DNA of 21,235 nucleotides from an uncultured Phycisphaerales bacterium (GTDB lineage Bacteria > Planctomycetota > Phycisphaerae > WQYP01), in the NCBI GenBank assembly GCA_903868035.1, contig CAIPTQ010000219.1:1-21235 (forward strand), written 5' to 3'. The notes below the pieces were generated by a model. That model was not told where the DNA came from and ran no database searches. It saw nothing but the letters and a program-made list of their open reading frames with translations. Positions within the stretch are counted from its first letter, which is position 1. Each line of letters opens with the position of its first letter. The position numbers and the translations under genes are program-made. This document shows positions 14,819 to 20,975 of the stretch, piece after piece.

Positions 14819-15082
14819 CTATTTGGCAAGATTCCTGCCGGCGATCATCACCAAGTCATTGCCTTTGAGCATATAAACGATCGTCTTCATGGCCGCCTTA
14901 TCCGTGATCACGACTACTTCATCAGCGCCGCTGGTGATGCCGCAGGTCATCATGGTCACATTGGATTGGGCATTAAGCATGGCGGCCTGGGCCTGGCGCG
15001 TATTGTTGGACAAAAGAATCGCGCCCAGTATTACGGCGGTCAGGGTCAGCACGGCCATCCACACGGAAGCGGACTTTTTCAT
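14819..15082 (-). CDS. Small single-TM membrane protein, last gene of a three-gene unit
   Basis: The 87-residue protein begins MKKSASVWMAVLTLTAVILG, a membrane anchor or uncleaved signal, followed by NNTRQAQA. A short extracytoplasmic domain follows (MMTCGITSGADEVVVITDKA, then MKTIVYMLKGNDLVMIAGRN). The start at 15082 rather than 15097 is set by GGGAG six nt upstream. The segment VVVITDKAAMKTIVY resembles VVVYTLDALMGTLSA in the neighbouring gene product (15151-15435), suggesting the two are diverged duplicates. It converges on bioB with a 27-bp gap. No known family or catalytic motif. Confidence 0.7.
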   Translation of the reverse strand: MKKSASVWMAVLTLTAVILGAILLSNNTRQAQAAMLNAQSNVTMMTCGITSGADEVVVITDKAAMKTIVYMLKGNDLVMIAGRNLAK

Positions 15083-15092
15083 ATGAATCTCC

Positions 15093-15108
15093 CGCACCCG
15101 GAGGTGCG
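15093..15108 (-). promoter_or_regulatory. Stem-loop next to the Shine-Dalgarno of the 15082 gene
   Basis: CGCACC and GGTGCG form a perfect 6-bp stem with a 4-nt loop (TCCG on the minus strand). The last stem base is the first G of the GGGAG ribosome binding site, so the hairpin abuts the translation start signal. It may modulate translation or act as an intercistronic RNA-stability element. Confidence 0.5.
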
Positions 15109-15150
15109 AAATAATGGTAAAAAAATATTCTGACGCAACAGACGGGGGGG

Positions 15151-15435
15151 TTACTGCACGCGTTTGAAGTCCGCGGCGACATTATGCAGTATGGGCGGCA
15201 TGAACGCGCCGTTGATCGGGTCGATGCGGTTGGCCGACAACGTGCCCATGAGGGCGTCCAGCGTGTAGACGACCACCTGGCTGTTGTTGACGCCCGCCAC
15301 CACGACAAAGTCGGGGTGCGGCCCGCTGCCGACCGCCTGGGCGGTGGCGGACTTTTCCGCCAGGCGCTGGTATACGCCCACGCCCAGCATGCCGTTAAGA
15401 ACAACCAAACCCGCCACTATAAGCCATCGTGTCAT
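15151..15435 (-). CDS. Small single-TM membrane protein, middle gene of a three-gene unit
   Basis: The 94-residue protein begins MTRWLIVAGLVVLNGMLGVGV, a membrane anchor, then a soluble domain: PDFVVVAGVNNSQVVVYTLD, ALMGTLSANRIDPINGAFMP and a C-terminal VAADFKRVQ. A perfect GGAGG lies five nt before the ATG. The pattern (anchor, FVVVAG, VVVYTLD and a D-F ending) recalls short anchored beta-rich proteins I associate with planctomycete three-gene clusters. The soluble part resembles that of the downstream gene. Gaps to its neighbours are 68 and 93 bp. Function unknown. Confidence 0.72.
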   Translation of the reverse strand: MTRWLIVAGLVVLNGMLGVGVYQRLAEKSATAQAVGSGPHPDFVVVAGVNNSQVVVYTLDALMGTLSANRIDPINGAFMPPILHNVAADFKRVQ

Positions 15436-15528
15436 GGGAACCTCCGGAAGAGAGTTATGGAACAGACCTCCCGGTAGACAGTCCGGGCAAGCCGTTGTTA
15501 GTGGATCGACAAGGTTTGCTGGAAAGGA

Positions 15529-15705
15529 TTAATCCCGATCCAGGTGGTTGCGTTTGGAGGTTTTGAAGGTGATCAGCAGAATGCCCCCCGCCAGCACGCC
15601 GGCGATGATCCAGGTCATGCCCGAGGTGCCCACATCGAGGTTGTATGGCCTGCCATCCTGGGGCATAGTTGTAAGTTGTGCGAGCACATGAAGCAACGCC
15701 GACAT
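15529..15705 (-). CDS. Small membrane protein, first gene of a three-gene unit
   Basis: The 58-residue protein has one hydrophobic helix (TWIIAGVLAGGILLITF, residues about 31-47) preceded by a Gly/Asp-containing segment and followed by a basic tail (KTSKRNHLDRD). The frame could also begin at ATG 15741, but that ATG lies inside the -10 box of a near-consensus promoter, so it would not be in the transcript. ATG 15705, with AGGGG about seven nt upstream, is therefore the likely start. It heads an apparent operon with the two anchored proteins downstream. It resembles a small accessory membrane subunit; no family recognised. Confidence 0.6.
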   Translation of the reverse strand: MSALLHVLAQLTTMPQDGRPYNLDVGTSGMTWIIAGVLAGGILLITFKTSKRNHLDRD

Positions 15706-15736
15706 CGTCTGACCCCTGAAAAATAACACTAAAGCG

Positions 15737-15764
15737 ATCATAAGCAGTCACCCCCCGATGTCAA
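15737..15764 (-). promoter_or_regulatory. Near-consensus promoter of the small membrane protein unit
   Basis: On the minus strand a perfect TTGACA (15759-15764) is followed by a 16-bp spacer and TATGAT (15737-15742). This is the best sigma-70-type promoter in the window. Initiation near 15730 gives a leader of about 25 nt to the ATG at 15705, and excludes the in-frame ATG at 15741. Confidence 0.65.
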
Positions 15765-15871
15765 GACCGAAACGCGAACGCCCAACGCCCGAAACGCCAA
15801 TATTTGCTTAAATGCCGCCGTAGCCGCACAATTTCCCCCGTCGGTATCTTGTCCCTAAAACGGAGAAGCCC

Positions 15872-17695
15872 ATGGCGGATTCATCCACCTCCCCACGCAC
15901 CCCACCCGCCCCCCCCACGCCGCCGGTCCCCGGCGCCGTCCCCGCCTGGGCCCAGGAGATGCGCGACCTCTTCCGCTCCGGCTCCGTCGCCCAGTTCATC
16001 CTCCATGGCAACGTCTTCGACATGGTCCCGGCGCGCATCGCCAGCGGCGGCCCCGGGGGCATTGCGGCGGGCCAAAAACTTGTCCCCTTGAAAACCTTCC
16101 TCGAGGAGGTCATGTTCGCCCAGTATGACGTGGTCATCCACTACGACCGCGGCAAGGGCATCCGTTGCGCCAAGGGCACCGACGACTTCTGCGACTGGAT
16201 GGAGACCCTCTCCGAGGCTGACAAGCCCATGATCGTCCGCTCCCGCGAGCCGGCGATGGCGCTGGAGCTGATTGACCGCTACCTGTTGCGCACGCTCAAC
16301 CTCCGGGCCCTCCACAAGGAGATGAAGACCGGCAATGGCACCAAATGCCCTGAGAAAATCGCCGTCATCATCGACTTCGCCCAGTTTGTGGTGCCGGCGG
16401 GCAACGCGTTGCAACTCGGCAGCGATTTTGCCGCCAATATCGTTAAGACGCTCACCTGGGCCAACGACCCGGCCATCCTGCAATCCAACATCATCACCGT
16501 CCTCCTCACCGAGCAACTCAATGACCTAAACGATGAGGTCATCAACAATCCCCACCCGGCGAAGCTCAAGATTCCGCTGCCCGACGAGAAGGACATGCTG
16601 GATTATGTGCAGCTCCTCCAGCAGACCACCTTCCCGGATTTGGCCAAAAAATGCGAGGTGCCGCTGGACATGCTGGCGCGGCGGCTGACGGGTTTGTCGC
16701 GGGTGGGGGCGCGGACGGTGATCGGCCAGGCGCTGAACAACGACCGGATGATCACCTCGGCCTGGCTGACGCGGATGAAGAAGGACGCCATCGAGCGCGA
16801 GACCAACGGGCTGCTGGAGTTCATCGAGTCGCCCTTCACGCTGGATAACTTGGCCGGCTCCGACACCATTAAGACGTGGCTGCGGCAGGATGCGCAGTTG
16901 CTCAAGAAGGGGGCGATCAATTCGCTGCCGATGGGGTATTTGATAGCCGGGCGGATCGGGACGGGTAAGACGTTCATGGTGAATTGCTGGGCGGGGGAGC
17001 TGGGGGTGCCGTGCGTGGTGTTCAAGAATTTCCGGGACAAGTGGGTGGGGGCGACGGAATCGAACCTGGAGAAGATCTTCACGATTCTGCGGGCGCTGGG
17101 GCAGGTGGTGGTGTTCGTCGATGAGGCGGATCAGATCACGGGGAAGCGGGATTCGGGGGCGGATGATTCGGGGCTGAGCGGGCGGGTGTACGCGATGCTG
17201 GCCAAGGAGATGTCGGACACGCGGAACCGGGGGAAGATCATCTGGGTGTTCGCGACGAGCCGGCCGGATTTAGTGGAGGTGGATTTGAAGCGGCCGGGGC
17301 GGCTGGACGTACACTTTCCGCTCTTCCCGCCGCAGACCAACGAGGAGATGAAGGGGCTGTTCACCAGTGTGGCGGGGAAATTCAAGTTCCCCCTCAAGGC
17401 CGACGAGATTCCCGACATGCCCGCGGGGCTGGCTTTGGCGGGCAACGAAATCGAGGCGATGCTGGTCCGCGTGCTGCGCCAATACGAGTTGACGGACCCA
17501 AAACCCTCGCTGCGCGACCTGCTGGCCGCCGCGCTCAAGGACGTCCGCCCCAATCCCAACACGCGGAAGCTGGAATACATGGACCTGGTGGCGGTGAAGG
17601 AATGCACGGACAACCAGTTTTTGCCCGAGCGTTACCAGATCATGCCGCTGGACGCCATCGAGAAGAGGCTGTCGGAACTGCGGCCGTATGTGTAA
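15872..17695 (+). CDS. Ycf46-like AAA+ ATPase
   Basis: The 607-residue protein has a C-terminal AAA+ module: Walker A GRIGTGKT (360-367), the WVGATESNLEKIF substrate-loop/second-region segment, Walker B VVVFVDEAD (412-420), sensor 1 WVFATSRPD and arginine-finger region KRPGRLD (473-479). Before it come KKDAIERETNGLLEFIE and LDNLAGSDTIKTWL, the linker typical of Ycf46-type ATPases. The N-terminal region (about 25-260) has FILHGNVFD and AVIIDFAQFVVP, which looks like a degenerate second ATPase fold without Walker A. Bacterial homologues are poorly characterised; cyanobacterial Ycf46 is linked to inorganic carbon use. GGAG lies six nt upstream of the ATG. Codon use switches from C- to G-ending within the gene. 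Its substrate is unknown. Confidence 0.88.
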   Translation: MADSSTSPRTPPAPPTPPVPGAVPAWAQEMRDLFRSGSVAQFILHGNVFDMVPARIASGGPGGIAAGQKLVPLKTFLEEVMFAQYDVVIHYDRGKGIRCAKGTDDFCDWMETLSEADKPMIVRSREPAMALELIDRYLLRTLNLRALHKEMKTGNGTKCPEKIAVIIDFAQFVVPAGNALQLGSDFAANIVKTLTWANDPAILQSNIITVLLTEQLNDLNDEVINNPHPAKLKIPLPDEKDMLDYVQLLQQTTFPDLAKKCEVPLDMLARRLTGLSRVGARTVIGQALNNDRMITSAWLTRMKKDAIERETNGLLEFIESPFTLDNLAGSDTIKTWLRQDAQLLKKGAINSLPMGYLIAGRIGTGKTFMVNCWAGELGVPCVVFKNFRDKWVGATESNLEKIFTILRALGQVVVFVDEADQITGKRDSGADDSGLSGRVYAMLAKEMSDTRNRGKIIWVFATSRPDLVEVDLKRPGRLDVHFPLFPPQTNEEMKGLFTSVAGKFKFPLKADEIPDMPAGLALAGNEIEAMLVRVLRQYELTDPKPSLRDLLAAALKDVRPNPNTRKLEYMDLVAVKECTDNQFLPERYQIMPLDAIEKRLSELRPYV

Positions 17696-17713
17696 CGCAT
17701 GTCGGCGCATCCT

Positions 17714-17748
17714 CCTATACCCTGAACCCTAAACCCTATACCCTACTA
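17714..17748 (+). repeat. Heptameric CCTAWAC-type tandem repeat in the permease leader
   Basis: Consecutive 7-bp units CCTATAC, CCTGAAC, CCTAAAC and CCTATAC, plus CCTACTA, fill 17714-17748 and end 2 nt before the permease ATG. The motif looks like a telomere repeat but is a short degenerate array. It occupies the place where a Shine-Dalgarno would be, and none is visible. It shares period 7, but not sequence, with the arrays at 2230 and 5006. Confidence 0.7.
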
Positions 17749-17750
17749 CC

Positions 17751-18548
17751 ATGTTCAAGAAACTGCGCATTCTCGTTTCCGTCCAACATGCGCTGATGCT
17801 GGCGTACCGGTCGGAGATTTATCTATGGGTGCTGGCGCACGTGCTGCCGTTCATCATGATGTCGGTCTGGATGAACGCGGCGGCGGCACCGGGGTCGGCG
17901 CTGGCGCAGAAGCCGATTGATTACGCGCGGTATTTTGTCGCGGTGTTCATCGTGCGGCAGTTCACGGCGGTGTGGATGATCTACGAGTTTGAATGGCACG
18001 TGAACGAGGGGCGGCTCTCGCCGATGCTGCTGCGGCCGATGAATGTGCTGTGGCACTACGTGTCGGGGCATCTGGGCGAGCAGATGGCGCGGTTCCCGTT
18101 TTTCCTGGTGATGCTGGGCCTGTTTTTCGTGCTGTATCCGGCGGCCTTGTGGAGGCCTTCGCCGGCGTCGATCATCCTGGGCATCACGGTGATCTACGCG
18201 GCGTTCGCGCTGCGGTTCGCCATGCAGTTTTGTTTTTGCACCTGCACCTTCTGGTTCGAGCGGGCCAGCGCGATCGACCAATTGACGTGGCTGCCGTACA
18301 TGTTTTTATCCGGGCTGGTGATTCCGCTGGGGGACATGCCGGCGGGCGTGCGGCAGGCGCTGTATCTGACACCGTTCCCGTATTGCGTGGACTTCCCGGC
18401 CCGCATCCTCACGCGGCAACTGGAGTGGCCCAATCCGGAGATTTTCCAGGGCTTGGCCGTGATGGCACTGTGGTTTGCGGGGCAGGCGCTGCTGGGGGCG
18501 TGGTTGTGGAAACGGGGGCTGCGGCAGTATTCGGGGCATGGGGCGTAG
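17751..18548 (+). CDS. ABC-2 family transporter permease (DUF990/ABC_2-type), orphan
   Basis: The 265-residue protein is a polytopic membrane protein with about six hydrophobic segments, including WVLAHVLPFIMMSVWM, FFLVMLGLFFVLYP, SIILGITVIYAAFAL and LPYMFLSGLVIPLGDMP, and ends with GLAVMALWFAGQALLGAWLW. FIVRQFTAVWMIYEFEWHVNEGRLSPMLLRP (given here as description of residues about 67-97) is characteristic of the ABC-2 permease family whose genes normally occur as ATPase, permease, permease. Neither an ABC ATPase nor a second permease is adjacent: the AAA+ gene lies upstream and a kinase gene downstream. Partners may be encoded elsewhere, or a cluster may have been broken. The substrate is unknown. 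The ATG is preceded by the heptamer array. Confidence 0.85.
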   Translation: MFKKLRILVSVQHALMLAYRSEIYLWVLAHVLPFIMMSVWMNAAAAPGSALAQKPIDYARYFVAVFIVRQFTAVWMIYEFEWHVNEGRLSPMLLRPMNVLWHYVSGHLGEQMARFPFFLVMLGLFFVLYPAALWRPSPASIILGITVIYAAFALRFAMQFCFCTCTFWFERASAIDQLTWLPYMFLSGLVIPLGDMPAGVRQALYLTPFPYCVDFPARILTRQLEWPNPEIFQGLAVMALWFAGQALLGAWLWKRGLRQYSGHGA

Positions 18549-18640
18549 GCGGGGAGAATTATGATGCCAACATGAGAGGCCGCCCGATACATACGTCCAT
18601 TCGGTCCTCGGAAATTTCCCTGCGCCGCGATTGACCGAGC

Positions 18641-19588
18641 ATGTTCGGAGCGTCCGGATTATCGGACGACCGGGCTGGCGGCGTGGGGCGAATGGTGCTG
18701 TTGGCAAAGGCGGCGCGTATGGCTGAGGCTGTGGTGGGATCCAATACCGTGCAGGCTCTCATGGGTGGGGCCTTGCCGGAGAAACTTTTTGGCTACAACG
18801 TGATCCGCCGCCTGGGCTACGGCGCCGGCAGCCTTGTTTATCAGGTTTGCCAGCCGGGTCGCCGACAGGTCTTCGCCCTCAAGCAGGTGGTGCGGCAGGC
18901 GGCGGACGACGACCGTTTCGTGGATCAACTGAGCAACGAGTATGCCGTGAGCCGGCGGTTCGGGCATCCGGCGCTGCGGCGCTGCACGCTGCTGCGGCTG
19001 AAGCGCGGGTGGGGGTTCAAGATTGCCGAGGCGGCGCTGATGATGGACTTCATCGATGGGGAGGTGCTGACGGCAGGGTCGCTGGGGCTGGCGGACTTGT
19101 TGGAATGCATGATCCAGACGGCGCGGGCGCTGCATGTGCTCCATGGGCTGGGGTATGTGCATTGCGATGTCAAGCCGGGGAACATCATGCGCACGGCGGA
19201 TGGCCAGGCTCGCGTGATTGACTTTGGTCAGGCCTGCAAGGTGGGGGTGGCCAAGGAGCGGATTCAGGGCACGCCGGACTACATCGCCATCGAGCAGGTG
19301 CGGCGGCAGGCGGTGTCGCCGCGGACAGATGTGTTCAGTCTGGGGGCGACGATGTACTGGCTGCTGACGGGCAAGTACGTGCCGACGGCGGTGATGCTGG
19401 AAGGGCAGGATGCGGCGGTGCTGGCGCGGCAGGACTATGCCTCGCCGCGGGAGCTGCGCCCGGAGGTGCCGGCGGGGTGGTCGGATTTGGTGATGCGGTG
19501 CGTGCGGATGTTGCCGGGGGAGCGACCGCAGGGGATGGGGGAGGTGATTGCGGGGTTGGAGATGATGCCGTTGACGAATACGCAGTAA
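18641..19588 (+). CDS. Hanks-type Ser/Thr protein kinase, non-RD
   Basis: The 315-residue protein is a kinase domain with almost no extra sequence. The glycine-rich loop is RLGYGAGSLVYQV (57-69), followed by catalytic Lys81 in FALKQV, Glu100, the loop HCDVKPGNIM (174-183), DFG at 194-196, and TPDYIAIEQV for the P+1 loop with Asp230. In the HRD motif the Arg is Cys, making it a non-RD kinase, a class usually not controlled by activation-loop phosphorylation. No transmembrane or sensor domain follows, so it is cytosolic. All catalytic residues are present. The start is uncertain: no Shine-Dalgarno precedes 18641, and ATG 18692 would remove an unconserved leader and place hairpin CGTCCG/CGGACG (18651-18668) upstream. 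Confidence 0.9.
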   Translation: MFGASGLSDDRAGGVGRMVLLAKAARMAEAVVGSNTVQALMGGALPEKLFGYNVIRRLGYGAGSLVYQVCQPGRRQVFALKQVVRQAADDDRFVDQLSNEYAVSRRFGHPALRRCTLLRLKRGWGFKIAEAALMMDFIDGEVLTAGSLGLADLLECMIQTARALHVLHGLGYVHCDVKPGNIMRTADGQARVIDFGQACKVGVAKERIQGTPDYIAIEQVRRQAVSPRTDVFSLGATMYWLLTGKYVPTAVMLEGQDAAVLARQDYASPRELRPEVPAGWSDLVMRCVRMLPGERPQGMGEVIAGLEMMPLTNTQ

Positions 19589-20004
19589 AAAGGGGCAAAA
19601 TCAAGCGTTGTGCGCGGAAATAAACCGTGCAATCTGTTTTGCGAATAATGCGTGAAAACCATGGTGGTTATTGGGTGAAATGAGTTTTTGGGGCGCAAAA
19701 AAGTGGACAAAAGTGGACAAAAGTCGACACTAAGTTGACATAAGTTGACAGAAGTCGACGGAAAGTGGACGGATTTTGTTGGAAGTTGACATCAGGAAAG
19801 ATCAAGCTGGGGGGCACGTCAAGTCGCATACCAGTGCAGGAAAATGGTCCGAAAAACCGCAAAACCAGTCGGTCGATTGGTTGACAGTCTCCCCCAATTG
19901 TGCAAAAGTTCACCCCTTGGAAACCCCGTGGCCGATAATGATGGGATTCGCGTAGGTTAAAAGCGCGTTTTTCCGCCTTATCCGGCATACTTGGAGTAAA
20001 GGTC
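19589..20004 (+). other. 416-bp intergenic region between the kinase and the OmpA-like gene
   Basis: It contains the phased GTNGAC array (19697-19790) and another TTGACA at 19881. There is an 11-codon open frame at 19648-19683 with no Shine-Dalgarno. GGAG eight nt before ATG 20005 serves the downstream gene. A 112-residue reading frame on the minus strand crosses the array but looks non-coding. I see no other gene, tRNA or terminator. Confidence 0.6.
19697..19790 (+). repeat. Helically phased array of eight GTNGAC motifs
   Basis: GTNGAC occurs at 19703, 19713, 19723, 19734, 19744, 19754, 19765 and 19785 (start positions). The spacings are 10, 10, 11, 10, 10, 11 and 20 bp. The mean period is close to one DNA turn, with one position (about 19775) missing. 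Most are preceded by A-runs, giving AAAGTNGACA-like units, and the middle base runs G, G, C, T, T, C, G, (gap), T. The first A-tracts are also phased, which predicts curved DNA. The array sits roughly 215 bp before an OmpA-like lipoprotein gene. Confidence 0.85.
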
Positions 20005-20955
20005 ATGACATCTCCCCGTCCTGTTGGTTCCTATCTCTCTATGGCCACGCTACTTAGGGGAGTTGCCCTGGTGTGCGGCCTGGTCTTTCTTGCCGGCCTG
20101 GGCGGGTGCGTCTCAGCGGACGAGCACAAGCGTTTGCTAACGGCTTTTGACGAGTCGCAGGTGAAGTTGGCGACTGCCGACAATGATTTGGCGGTCATGC
20201 GGAAGGAGATTGGCAAACTCAATGATAGGATCGCGATGCTCAACGACGCGCTGGCCAAAAGCAACGGAGGCCTGGGCGCGCTCGACGACTTGCGGGCGAA
20301 GTTTGCGGAATTGCAGAAGAAATACAATGACCTGCTGACGCAGGTTGGTTCCACGCCGGTGCTGCCGGTGGGGATCAACACCCTTCTGCGGGACTTGGTG
20401 GCGATGTTTCCAAATGACATGGAATTCGATGAACGGTTGGGCATGATTCGGATGAAATCCGATTTTACCTTTGCCAAAGGTTCCACGGAAGTGAGTCCGG
20501 AGGCGAAACGCGCCCTGGCACGGTTGGCGCAGATTTTGAACGATCCGAGAATCGAACGCAATGAGATTCAGGTGGACGGGCATACTGATGACATCCCCAT
20601 CACGCAGGGCGGGCCGCTCTCGCAGCGGAATCCGGACAACTGGACGCTTTCGACGAATCGGGCCTGGTCGGTGCTCAGCGAGCTGCGCAGCGATGGCGTC
20701 AAACAGGATCGGGGCATGGCCAGCGGCTGGGGCGACCAGCGCCCCGTGGAGGAAAACGCGCCGAATCGTACGGGTAATGTGAAGAACCGCCGCGTGGACA
20801 TCTATATCCGTCCGACCACCGTGCCCGTGGGCATCGTGGTATCCTCGGGCGCGGCACCGGCACCGCGGCCGGTGACGACCACCCGTCCGGCGACCACGCG
20901 GCCGGCGACGCCCCGTCCGGGTACGGGCGCTGGTGGCGTGCCACTGCCTGGGTGA
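20005..20955 (+). CDS. OmpA/Pal-like peptidoglycan-binding lipoprotein
   Basis: The 316-residue protein has a lipoprotein signal peptide (hydrophobic core, lipobox GGC, acylated Cys35), a coiled-coil stalk (residues about 38-115), and an OmpA C-terminal domain (about 145-268) with DFTFAKGSTEVSPEA, QVDGHTDDIPI (Asp191), LSTNRAWSVLSEL (Arg219) and GNVKNRRVDIYI. This layout anchors an outer or cytoplasmic membrane lipid to the cell wall, like Pal or MotB-type proteins. The coiled coil resembles that of YiaD/MotB-like proteins. A low-complexity tail of Thr, Arg and Pro (TTRPA twice, then TPRPG) follows. GGAG lies eight nt before the ATG. Upstream is the phased GTNGAC array, a candidate regulatory site for this gene. 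Confidence 0.92.
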   Translation: MTSPRPVGSYLSMATLLRGVALVCGLVFLAGLGGCVSADEHKRLLTAFDESQVKLATADNDLAVMRKEIGKLNDRIAMLNDALAKSNGGLGALDDLRAKFAELQKKYNDLLTQVGSTPVLPVGINTLLRDLVAMFPNDMEFDERLGMIRMKSDFTFAKGSTEVSPEAKRALARLAQILNDPRIERNEIQVDGHTDDIPITQGGPLSQRNPDNWTLSTNRAWSVLSELRSDGVKQDRGMASGWGDQRPVEENAPNRTGNVKNRRVDIYIRPTTVPVGIVVSSGAAPAPRPVTTTRPATTRPATPRPGTGAGGVPLPG

Positions 20956-20964
20956 TGCGGGAAC

Positions 20965-20974
20965 GGAATATTCC
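20965..20974 (+). other. 10-bp palindrome GGAATATTCC between convergent genes
   Basis: This perfect palindrome fills most of the 20-bp gap between the OmpA-like stop and the stop of the partial gene on the other strand. There is no T-run or longer stem, so a terminator role is doubtful. Confidence 0.25.
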
Positions 20975-20975
20975 T

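Noticed and set aside
15743..15871. GGGCGTT-like heptamers in the spacer before the AAA+ gene (also near 3850-3880)
   Set aside because: Degenerate, only about two clean units each; not counted with the three clearer period-7 arrays.
17714..17748. Telomere-like sequence of a linear replicon
   Set aside because: Only four to five degenerate units, inside a plus-strand gene cluster, not at an end.
19648..19683. 11-codon open frame before the array
   Set aside because: Too short and without a ribosome site; a chance frame unless conserved.
19697..19790. CRISPR array
   Set aside because: The repeat unit is about 10 bp with no unique spacers; no cas genes nearby.
19703..19790. Plasmid-type iteron origin
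   Set aside because: Iterons are usually 17-22 bp with a Rep gene and DnaA boxes; none is present here.
19668..20006. 112-residue minus-strand frame running through the phased array
   Set aside because: Its C-terminus is only the translation of the repeat; no Shine-Dalgarno and it overlaps the OmpA-like start region.
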